Below are positions 1-5,178 of a stretch of 6,629 nucleotides of DNA, in pieces (positions within the stretch are counted from its first letter, which is position 1; each line of letters starts with the position of its first letter). The translations under genes were made by a program, and so were the position numbers. Origin of the DNA: Polynucleobacter meluiroseus (GTDB taxonomy: Bacteria > Bacteroidota > Bacteroidia > Flavobacteriales_D > Crocinitomicaceae). The stretch is from contig CALQBB020000047.1 of the NCBI GenBank assembly GCA_943328715.2, positions 1 to 6,629 on the forward strand, written 5' to 3'. The notes under the pieces are model-generated. The model saw nothing but the letters and a program-made list of their open reading frames with translations, did no database searches and was not told where the DNA came from.

Positions 1-179
1 CAGTCACCATTAACGGGACAAGTTTAACCGTAGTTGATTCTGCGGATGGAGCATTTTCCGTGTGCATTATACCCTATACCTACGAGCATACCAATTTTCA
101 TACGCTCGTTGTCGGAGCTGAGGTAAACTTAGAATTCGATATTATCGGAAAGTATGTCGCTCGTTTGATGAACCGTTAA
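1..179 (+). CDS. ribE: Riboflavin synthase (alpha chain), C-terminal fragment
   Basis: This is the last 58 codons of a gene that begins left of the window. The first complete codon is at position 3 and the TAA stop is at 177-179. The translation contains VTINGTSLTVV, then IIPYTYEHTNF, then VNLEFDIIGKYVARL. This matches the second lumazine-binding barrel of riboflavin synthase, where 'T-x-x-G-x-S-L-T' and 'VN-E-D-x-I-xKY' are family hallmarks. The enzyme converts two 6,7-dimethyl-8-ribityllumazine molecules into riboflavin and an aminopyrimidine, the last step of cytoplasmic vitamin B2 synthesis. The catalytic N-terminal half lies outside the window, so its integrity cannot be judged. It is convergent with the lipoprotein gene at 176-670, and their stop codons overlap. 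No terminator for this gene is visible within the window. The symbol follows Bacillus usage; E. coli literature also uses ribC. Confidence 0.95.
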   Translation, partial: VTINGTSLTVVDSADGAFSVCIIPYTYEHTNFHTLVVGAEVNLEFDIIGKYVARLMNR

Positions 180-670
180 TAAAAGTTTAGAGCAATCGTT
201 TGCACATGTGTTTGGTTTTTCAGTACGTCGAATTTCGCTTGTACGTATGTTGGTGGACCAAAACTCCCCATTGCATTATTTGAAAAGCCGAATCCTTCTG
301 TAGGAATCCCTAACCAATTCTGGTCAATGGTTTGGTTGTTATTTTCATCATGGAAAACACCAAAAGCATACGTGCCTTCAGGAAGGCTATCAATCGTAAA
401 GGACATATTTGCACCCGTTGGGATAAAACTAAGCGACTTATATACTTGATTTGGATCGTTAAAGCTGGCGCTGTTGTTATACAAAGCAAAATTGATGGTT
501 CCGTTCATGTTTTGCATTCCTGACAAGTCTACTTTTAGCTTTCCTAAGGTGTCAACAACCAATAAAGTGTCAACATTTGGGATGTTTGTATTTGGCGGCT
601 GAGGCACATCCTTTTTACAGGAAACCATGAATAAGGAAAGGAAAATGGAAACAATAAGTAGGTACTTCAT
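176..670 (-). CDS. DUF2141-family lipoprotein
   Basis: The gene encodes 164 residues starting at ATG 668-670. Residues 1-17 form a lipoprotein signal peptide (MKYLL, hydrophobic core, MVS) ending in Cys18, followed by KKD, so the mature protein should be lipid-anchored in the envelope. A short Pro/Asn-rich linker (about 21-35) leads into a single beta-rich domain at about 42-164. Diagnostic DUF2141 features are G57-T-I-N-F-A-L-Y, LPEGTYAFGVFHDENNNQTID (about 96-116) and GIPTEGFGFSNNAMG (121-135). The D108-x-N-x-N-x3-D116 spacing resembles a calcium-binding loop, which is an inference. The molecular function of DUF2141 proteins is not established. The gene sits downstream of a strong terminator and so is probably its own transcription unit. 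Its stop overlaps that of riboflavin synthase on the other strand. The family call is firm, the role unknown. Confidence 0.88.
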   Translation of the reverse strand: MKYLLIVSIFLSLFMVSCKKDVPQPPNTNIPNVDTLLVVDTLGKLKVDLSGMQNMNGTINFALYNNSASFNDPNQVYKSLSFIPTGANMSFTIDSLPEGTYAFGVFHDENNNQTIDQNWLGIPTEGFGFSNNAMGSFGPPTYVQAKFDVLKNQTHVQTIALNFY

Positions 671-685
671 CTGATGAATTTTTAA

Positions 686-720
686 GAAAGATAAGTAATT
701 TCTGCTGAAAAGTTACCAAA
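686..720 (-). promoter_or_regulatory. Weak candidate promoter for the DUF2141 gene
   Basis: Read on the minus strand, a TTTG (717-720) is followed after 23 bases by TATCTTTC (686-693). The latter matches the Bacteroidota -7 element TAnnTTTG except for the last base. It lies just downstream of the terminator of the TPR gene and about 15 bases before the ATG, so a promoter is needed about here. The 23-base spacer is at the long end of the known range, so the exact assignment is uncertain. Confidence 0.35.
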
Positions 721-752
721 TAAAAAAGGCGGATGATCACTCATCCGCCTTT
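721..752 (-). terminator. Intrinsic terminator after the TPR gene
   Basis: There is a perfect 12-bp stem (725-736 with 741-752, core GGCGGATGA/TCATCCGCC) with a four-base loop TCAC. On the minus strand it is followed by a run of six T (722-727), partly inside the stem base. It starts 20 bases beyond the TAA of the TPR gene, the usual position of a Rho-independent terminator. On the plus strand the stem is followed by a poor T tract, so it acts mainly on minus-strand transcripts. It should close the whole exbB-to-TPR gene string. Confidence 0.9.
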
Positions 753-772
753 CAGGTATTTTCAAAAGAAAA

Positions 773-2377
773 TTATTTAATTCCCAATGCTGTTTTTGCA
801 GTAGCATCGTTTGGTTCGATTTGCAAAATGATTTCGTAGAACGATTTCGTTTTAGCCAAATCTTTCACTGCTGATTTTGCGTAGTAGTCACACAAGTAAC
901 GACAAGCTTCTAAAACCAATGGTTTATTTGTCGGCAAACCACGTTCCTCAGGTTTTACTAATTCAATGATTTTTTCGTAGTATGGCTGTGCTGCCCAACG
1001 CTCATTTGCTGAATCCAATTTGTAATTACAACGAGCTCTCCACAAATATCCAGGAGTGTAGTTTGGTGATAAGCGAAGAACTCTTGCAAAAGCAGAGTCT
1101 GCCAATACGTAATCTTTTGGACCATTGTAAATCGCTTTTCCCAGTTCGTATTCTTCTGCTGAAGTCAAGGCTACTATTTGAGCGCGTTTTGTATAAAGCT
1201 CAATCGATTTATCAAATTTTTTCGCTTTAAAATACATTTTCGCCACTTCACTTGTCAATTCTTTTGCAGCGATTTCATTTACCGCAATCGCTTTCTCGTA
1301 TTCAACAAGTCCTAGTGAATCCATTCCTGCTTTCATTAAGAGCGCTCCTTTTGTTTTATAGTCCATGTAGCTGATCATGTTTTCGGGAACCACTGTGAAG
1401 AAACGAGCGGATGCTTCTAATCCTTTTTTAATAGAAGTACTATCCATGTTACATTCTAAGTAAGAGAATGCCAACATACGTTCTGTATAGAAATTAGAGA
1501 AGTTCATTGCATTTAACGTATTCACTTCAGCAATGGCTTCACAGTATTCTTTTGCATTGAAAAGAGCAGTTGTGTACAAATAACGCGCCTCCAAATTGTT
1601 GTTCAGGCTTAAATATTTTTGCCAATCTTCGATTGCTGCTTTTTTCTTGCCGAAACGCATGTTTAATTCTGCATTCGCGCGGTAAGCTGGTGCGTAAGTA
1701 GAGTCGATTAGTTTAGCCTCTTTGTATTTTTGGTTCGCTAATTCTTGATTTTGTGCAGCACGATAGATGTTTGCAACGCGCACAACACCGCGTGGAGATT
1801 TTGGATTGATGTCCAAAACAGCCAAGTAAGATTTAATCGCCAAACTTGCGTCATCTGGTGTTTTAGCATAAAGTGCATCGCCTTTCAATAAAAGGTTGTC
1901 TTCATTTTTTGGGTCTTTCAGGATTGCTTCTTCTAAGATCAATAACGCTTGGTCGTAATCTTTTACATCAGATTTAATGAAAATCTTTGCCATTCCACGG
2001 ATGACTTCTGCACGTTTTAATTTGTCTTTTTTTGTTAAGGCAAACGCTTTGTCAAACTCCACTTTTGCTTCTGGTTTTTTACCATCAATCCAAAGTACGC
2101 GTCCTGCAGCAACGAATGGTAACGCACGAAGTTTATCTACTTCGTAACTTTTGTTCCACATCATTTTCGCTGAATCTACCAAACCTTTGTCAAAATAACA
2201 GTCACCGTAGTAAAAGTATAATTCACCATTCATTGGATCCGCTTTCACCAACGCTGCGAAATCTTTAATTGCATCAGCATAACGTTCGTTATCCGTTTTG
2301 TAAATCGCATCTTTCAAGGTTTGACCAAATGTCAAGCTGCTTAAAAATGCTGCTCCGATTAAAAATAAGGTTTTCAT
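773..2377 (-). CDS. Exported tetratricopeptide (TPR) repeat protein
   Basis: The protein has 534 residues. Residues 1-19 are a signal peptide (MKTLFLIGAAFLSSLTFG, probable signal peptidase I site before Gln19 or Thr20) with no lipobox, so it is likely a soluble periplasmic protein. Nearly all of the rest is helical TPR-like repeats of about 34 residues. The clearest are at about 51-84 (GELYFYYGDCYFDKG), 158-193 (LLLKGDALYAK), 194-227, 228-261, 371-403, 404-438 and 439-475, with typical 'A-x3-Y/F...P' turns. I count roughly ten to fourteen units. No catalytic domain is visible; TPR solenoids act as protein-binding scaffolds. The gene follows the PstS-like gene in the same direction after 95 bases, has its own promoter, and ends before a strong terminator. 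Its place beside a TonB motor suggests a cell-envelope role, but its partner is unknown. The leader before the ATG is A-rich (ACAAAAACACACAAA) with no Shine-Dalgarno site. Confidence 0.9.
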   Translation of the reverse strand: MKTLFLIGAAFLSSLTFGQTLKDAIYKTDNERYADAIKDFAALVKADPMNGELYFYYGDCYFDKGLVDSAKMMWNKSYEVDKLRALPFVAAGRVLWIDGKKPEAKVEFDKAFALTKKDKLKRAEVIRGMAKIFIKSDVKDYDQALLILEEAILKDPKNEDNLLLKGDALYAKTPDDASLAIKSYLAVLDINPKSPRGVVRVANIYRAAQNQELANQKYKEAKLIDSTYAPAYRANAELNMRFGKKKAAIEDWQKYLSLNNNLEARYLYTTALFNAKEYCEAIAEVNTLNAMNFSNFYTERMLAFSYLECNMDSTSIKKGLEASARFFTVVPENMISYMDYKTKGALLMKAGMDSLGLVEYEKAIAVNEIAAKELTSEVAKMYFKAKKFDKSIELYTKRAQIVALTSAEEYELGKAIYNGPKDYVLADSAFARVLRLSPNYTPGYLWRARCNYKLDSANERWAAQPYYEKIIELVKPEERGLPTNKPLVLEACRYLCDYYAKSAVKDLAKTKSFYEIILQIEPNDATAKTALGIK

Positions 2378-2408
2378 TTTGTGTGTTTTTGTATGCTAAT
2401 CAATTTGC

Positions 2409-2442
2409 TTGCCAAAAATAGCTTTGTTTTATGGTTTGGCAA
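2409..2442. repeat. Inverted repeat framing the TPR promoter
   Basis: TTGCCAAA (2409-2416) and TTTGGCAA (2435-2442) are perfect 8-base inverted copies with 18 bases between them and centres 26 bases apart. One arm covers the -33 TTTG and the other covers the end of the -7 element on the minus strand. It could be an operator for a dimeric regulator, or partly a by-product of the promoter elements themselves. A transcript hairpin is less likely because no T tract follows it in either direction. Confidence 0.5.
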
Positions 2443-2443
2443 A
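2413..2443 (-). promoter_or_regulatory. Canonical Bacteroidota sigma promoter of the TPR gene
   Basis: On the minus strand, TTTG (2440-2443) is followed after exactly 19 bases by TATTTTTG (2413-2420). This is a full match to the Bacteroidota consensus TTTG-N19-TAnnTTTG used by the housekeeping sigma factor of this phylum. Initiation about seven bases further on would give a leader of roughly 28 bases before the ATG at 2375-2377. The promoter lets the TPR gene be expressed independently of the upstream tonB and PstS-like genes. Confidence 0.8.
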
Positions 2444-2472
2444 AAAAAGCTGTGATAAATGATAGAGATTTA

Positions 2473-3393
2473 TTATTTAGGACTCATTTGAATCAGTCGA
2501 ACTGGATTATTCGCTGGGACTAGTTCTGATTTGTGAATGATGATTTGTCCTTTCTCGCCCATCATAAAGTTTACGAATCCAGAATTCAATCCAGCTCTGC
2601 TTCCTTTGTTGATCATCCAAACATCGCGAATGAGTGGGTATTCTTTGGTGTAGATGACGCCATTAATTGGTTTGAAGGATTCACTTTCTTCGGTGAGTTT
2701 TACGTCCATCACGTGAATACCGTCTAAAAAGTTCAGTACTTCAAAATCTTCTTGATTTGAAATCCAATTTAATCCAATGATGCCAATGGCATTCTTATTG
2801 TTTTTTACATAATTGATTACCTCTTCATTTGATTTGGCAGCAAAAACATTACTGGACAATTTATCCGTTTGAAGCATGTCGGTAATGTAATTGAAATTCG
2901 CCGAGTTCATTTGGTCAAACACCACTGAAATGCCTTGTTTGGATGTTGGCCACACACTGTTTTTATCGGTAAGAATTTTTCTCAGTCTTGGAATGCTGAT
3001 GGTGGTATCGGTATTTTCTGGATTGACAATCAAAGTTACAGCGTCCAATGCAATACGGTCACTGCTCACTTCTACATTTTTACTTTTCAGGAATTTCTTT
3101 TCTGCTTTGGTGAAATCCCTTGTAATAGTAATGGTTTTAACTTGTCCATCAAAAAAGGCTTGAATGATTTTTCCTTCGGGAAGGTATTTTGCCGTGATGT
3201 CCGCTTTTGGATTCAAACTTTCAAAAGTCGAAATCGACGTTTCAAATAGCGGTTTAAAAGACTCTTCGACATAGACAACTGCTTTTCCGCGTCCGTGTGT
3301 TTCTTTAACGTAGGCAAGTGGATTCTGAGGAGAATCACAAGCAACGAGAGTTCCCATTAGAAATAGGGAAAGAAAAATTTGATGACCTTTCAT
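2473..3393 (-). CDS. PstS-like periplasmic-binding lipoprotein
   Basis: The gene encodes 306 residues. Residues 1-18 form a signal peptide with lipobox LVA-Cys19, so the mature protein should be a membrane-anchored envelope lipoprotein. The rest resembles a type II periplasmic-binding fold of the PstS/PBP-like group. It opens with GKAVVYVEESFKPLFE (36-51), then DAVTLIVNPEN (117-127), AIGIIGLNWI (202-211), and the PstS-like tail YPLIRDVWM...FVNFMMGEKGQIIIHKSELVPAN (252-295). E. coli PstS binds phosphate through a GATF-type N-terminal Thr, a Ser-Gly-Gly loop, an Asp and an R..GSGT motif. Here the matching places read VEESF, PEGK, ITITRD and VFDQMNSANF, so the usual ligands are not recognisable. 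No pstC, pstA or pstB gene is present. The start codon overlaps the stop of the small upstream gene (ATGA, 3390-3393), which suggests translational coupling. Automated annotation would call it a phosphate-binding protein; a structural or different ligand role is at least as likely. Confidence 0.85.
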   Translation of the reverse strand: MKGHQIFLSLFLMGTLVACDSPQNPLAYVKETHGRGKAVVYVEESFKPLFETSISTFESLNPKADITAKYLPEGKIIQAFFDGQVKTITITRDFTKAEKKFLKSKNVEVSSDRIALDAVTLIVNPENTDTTISIPRLRKILTDKNSVWPTSKQGISVVFDQMNSANFNYITDMLQTDKLSSNVFAAKSNEEVINYVKNNKNAIGIIGLNWISNQEDFEVLNFLDGIHVMDVKLTEESESFKPINGVIYTKEYPLIRDVWMINKGSRAGLNSGFVNFMMGEKGQIIIHKSELVPANNPVRLIQMSPK

Positions 3394-3605
3394 GAGCGTT
3401 CGTTTTGGTGCTTATCTTTTTTAAAATCAGTATATATCCGCGAAAAGCGATAGCTGGCGTAAAGAACAAGAACGACAATGGTCGTGATTCTTTTCCAGCC
3501 GTTGAGGTAGGGCAGGATGTCATTGAACATGAGCATTCCTGCAAATAAAATGGCCACGATAACTACGAGTCCACCGGTGATATTTTGAATGATGTTTGTT
3601 TTCAT
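3390..3605 (-). CDS. Small two-helix membrane protein, unknown function
   Basis: The gene encodes 71 residues from ATG 3603-3605. The frame is open to an in-frame TTG at 3626, but that codon lies inside the terminator stem, so the ATG is preferred. There are two hydrophobic helices, at about 8-27 (NITGGLVVIVAILFAGMLMF) and 39-54 (RITTIVVLVLYASYRF), joined by a short loop NDILPYLNGWK. A basic hydrophilic tail (RIYTDFKKDKHQNERS) suggests both ends face the cytoplasm. No named family is recognised. The stop overlaps the ATG of the PstS-like gene by four bases, which is good evidence that it is a real translated gene. It starts only six bases after the T tract of the terminator following tonB, so it must depend on read-through or on a promoter not seen here. 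No Shine-Dalgarno site stands in front of the ATG. Confidence 0.72.
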   Translation of the reverse strand: MKTNIIQNITGGLVVIVAILFAGMLMFNDILPYLNGWKRITTIVVLVLYASYRFSRIYTDFKKDKHQNERS

Positions 3606-3611
3606 ATTGAC

Positions 3612-3646
3612 AAAAAAAATCCCCAATCGAAAATTCTATTGGGGAT
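3612..3646 (-). terminator. Intrinsic terminator between tonB and the small membrane gene
   Basis: There is a 9-bp stem (3619-3627 with 3638-3646, core CCCCAAT/ATTGGGG) with a 10-base loop. On the minus strand it is followed by eight T (3612-3619). It begins 18 bases after the tonB stop. The downstream small gene begins only six bases after the T tract, so this element sits inside the gene string rather than at its end and probably lowers expression of the genes behind it. On the plus strand no T tract follows. Confidence 0.85.
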
Positions 3647-3664
3647 CTATAAATGAGGTTGTTT

Positions 3665-4519
3665 CTATTGAGATTCGAATCTAATCGGTAGTCGCACATA
3701 GGTACGTACTTCTCGACCTGCGTTGGATGCCGGTTTCCATTTCGGCATTTTACTCACAACACGCAGTGCTTCTTTATCACAAGCTGGACATTCTTCCAAT
3801 TTGGATTCGATCACTGGGTTGGATACTGTTCCATCTTTTTCGACAACGAAGCGAATGATCACACGTCCGTTTACTCCAAGGTCTGCCGCTTCAGCTGGTG
3901 GACGAATGTTATCGTTGATAAATTCATCTAACCCTACGAATTCTGCTTCAATTTCGACCCATGTTTCGATAGGTTCAACAACTGTTTGTGTCAGTGCTGG
4001 TCCACCTGTAGGCTCGTCTGTCGGCAATTCCCAGCCTTCGTCACCGCCTTCGATGTTTTGATCACCTGCACGTGTATTTTCCAATTCTGCTTGAGTTGGT
4101 AGCACATCGGTTACAACATCATCCTCAATCACTGGCGGCAAGAAAGCCGTCATTTGCTCCAATTTTGGAGGTGGTGGAGGTGGAGGTGTTACCGGTGGAG
4201 GAACTTCATCTGCCGGTGGTTGTAACGTAAGATTTGTCTTGTTTGCTTTTGGAAGTTCTACCTCTTCTTTCGGCAAGCGTTTGATGAGTTCAGAAATTCC
4301 AAACGATAAGGCTGCAAAAAGAACCAAGCCAGCCATAATCATGACCATGCGCTTGTTGTAGCTGCTTCTCAGAACATAAGCACCATAGGCTTTGTTTCTG
4401 TGCGCAAAAACGACTTCATTTCTCGTGTTTGATGTTACTTGCTGCCATTTGCGGGCAGTTAAATAGTCTAGGAGAGAAAACCCTGTGACTAAAGCAACGA
4501 TGACATAGAGTACTTGCAT
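3665..4519 (-). CDS. tonB: TonB energy-transducing protein
   Basis: The protein has 284 residues and transmits energy from the ExbB/ExbD motor across the periplasm to TonB-dependent outer-membrane transporters. A first hydrophobic stretch (2-18) is followed by a basic cytoplasmic-type segment with the Bacteroidota TonB motif RNKAYGAY (41-48). A second transmembrane helix lies at 58-76. A Pro-rich periplasmic spacer (101-119, including seven consecutive Pro) and an acidic linker (about 130-195) lead to the TonB C-terminal domain at about 198-282, with GVNGRVIIRFVVEKDGTV, EALRVVSKMPKWKPA and VRLPIRF. The start is well constrained: between ATG 4517-4519 and RNKAYGAY there is no in-frame ATG, GTG or TTG. 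The start lies five bases after the exbD copy 2 stop. Two features differ from E. coli TonB: the extra N-terminal hydrophobic segment and a CxxC pair (Cys244, Cys247) in the C-terminal domain. An intrinsic terminator follows the gene. Confidence 0.93.
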   Translation of the reverse strand: MQVLYVIVALVTGFSLLDYLTARKWQQVTSNTRNEVVFAHRNKAYGAYVLRSSYNKRMVMIMAGLVLFAALSFGISELIKRLPKEEVELPKANKTNLTLQPPADEVPPPVTPPPPPPPKLEQMTAFLPPVIEDDVVTDVLPTQAELENTRAGDQNIEGGDEGWELPTDEPTGGPALTQTVVEPIETWVEIEAEFVGLDEFINDNIRPPAEAADLGVNGRVIIRFVVEKDGTVSNPVIESKLEECPACDKEALRVVSKMPKWKPASNAGREVRTYVRLPIRFESQ

Positions 4520-4524
4520 ACGAA

Positions 4525-5172
4525 TTATTTTTTAAGTTTTTCTTTCATCAACTGCAGTTCTCCTGGTGTAATGTCAACTGGTGCAATTACCCCGATTTCT
4601 GCAATTTTTAACTCATCCACAAGATCAATGAAATTCTTACACAACGCTTCTTCATCTGTTTTGATCAGTACTTTCAGTGCTTCTCTCTTGACTCTAAGTG
4701 CGTCTAGCTTTTTAAGGTAAGTACTATCGTTAAGTTCTTTGCGTTTTAGTTTTTCATCAAGACCTTGCTTTTTAACTAAAACGTAATTATTTAACTTTCC
4801 TAACAATTTTCTTACACTTTTTTCTCCAGTTCCAAAATCAACCTCTTTTAACTCGGTTACGGAACCATCTTTATCGCGGTGATCTTTGTTGTAGTATTCA
4901 CCTTGGTAATAGAAAATACGGTCTTCAGAAAGAAGGAAGGTAATCCCGTTATTCATTTTAGGACCTTTCTGTTTTTCTGTTTCCTCTACTTTAGCCGGAT
5001 AAGCCAATGGTAACATTTTGGGCTTGCTAAAAGTGGATGTGAGGACGAAGAATGTCAAGAGTAGGAACGCCAAGTCAACCATAGGCGTCATGTCTACTCG
5101 AGTCGAGCTTTTCTTTGCTCTTTTCTTTCCTTTGCCGTGGCCACCGCCACCGCCTTCTGCGATTTCTGCCAT
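4525..5172 (-). CDS. exbD: ExbD-family motor protein, copy 2 (adjacent to tonB)
   Basis: The protein has 215 residues, against about 141 for E. coli ExbD. ExbD couples proton flow to movement of TonB. A Gly- and Lys-rich cytoplasmic N-terminus (7-24, GGGGGHGKGKKRAKK) precedes the signature VDMTPMVDLAFLLLTFF. Asp33 in it corresponds to the essential proton-carrying Asp25 of E. coli ExbD. One transmembrane helix spans about 30-48. The periplasmic part has an extended, highly charged middle section (about 60-165, Lys/Glu/Asp-rich with a probable helical run near 133-168). It ends with a short ExbD-like fold (VLIKTDEEALCKNFIDLVDELKIAEIGVIAP, 168-198). The gene begins six bases after the copy 1 stop and ends five bases before tonB, so the three are surely co-transcribed. 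Although it resembles copy 1 in the membrane motif, the two periplasmic parts differ strongly, which suggests distinct roles in one motor. Confidence 0.92.
   Translation of the reverse strand: MAEIAEGGGGGHGKGKKRAKKSSTRVDMTPMVDLAFLLLTFFVLTSTFSKPKMLPLAYPAKVEETEKQKGPKMNNGITFLLSEDRIFYYQGEYYNKDHRDKDGSVTELKEVDFGTGEKSVRKLLGKLNNYVLVKKQGLDEKLKRKELNDSTYLKKLDALRVKREALKVLIKTDEEALCKNFIDLVDELKIAEIGVIAPVDITPGELQLMKEKLKK
5069..5095 (-). repeat. Copy of a 27-bp exbD signature repeat (in exbD copy 2)
   Basis: This stretch encodes the DMTPMVDLA signature and is identical at 26 of 27 bases to 5783-5809 in exbD copy 1; the one difference is the third base of a Val codon. The flanking sequence is much less alike. 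It reflects the paralogy of the two genes and either strong constraint or local gene conversion. Confidence 0.8.
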
Positions 5173-5178
5173 GTCTGA

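Noticed and set aside
725..752. Hairpin as a bidirectional terminator also serving the riboflavin synthase transcript
   Set aside because: On the plus strand the stem is followed by TTTCAGGTATTTT, a poor T tract, and it lies over 540 bases beyond the riboflavin synthase stop.
2473..3393. A phosphate uptake (pst) operon
   Set aside because: Only a PstS-like protein is present; no permease, ATPase or phoU gene is adjacent, and the phosphate ligands are not recognisable.
3335..3544. 69-codon minus-strand frame overlapping the small membrane gene
   Set aside because: It overlaps both the small gene and the start of the PstS-like gene in another frame. Its composition is not protein-like, whereas the competing frame has two clear helices and an ATGA junction.
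3606..3626. TTG at 3624-3626 as start of the small membrane protein (78 residues)
   Set aside because: The codon lies inside the terminator stem and its extra codons are read from the T tract (GIFFVN). The ATG at 3603-3605 is the simpler start.
3723..4061. 112-codon open frame on the plus strand, opposite the TonB C-terminal domain
   Set aside because: It is low-complexity Ser/Thr/Pro-rich sequence produced by reading tonB backwards; the TonB frame is strongly supported.
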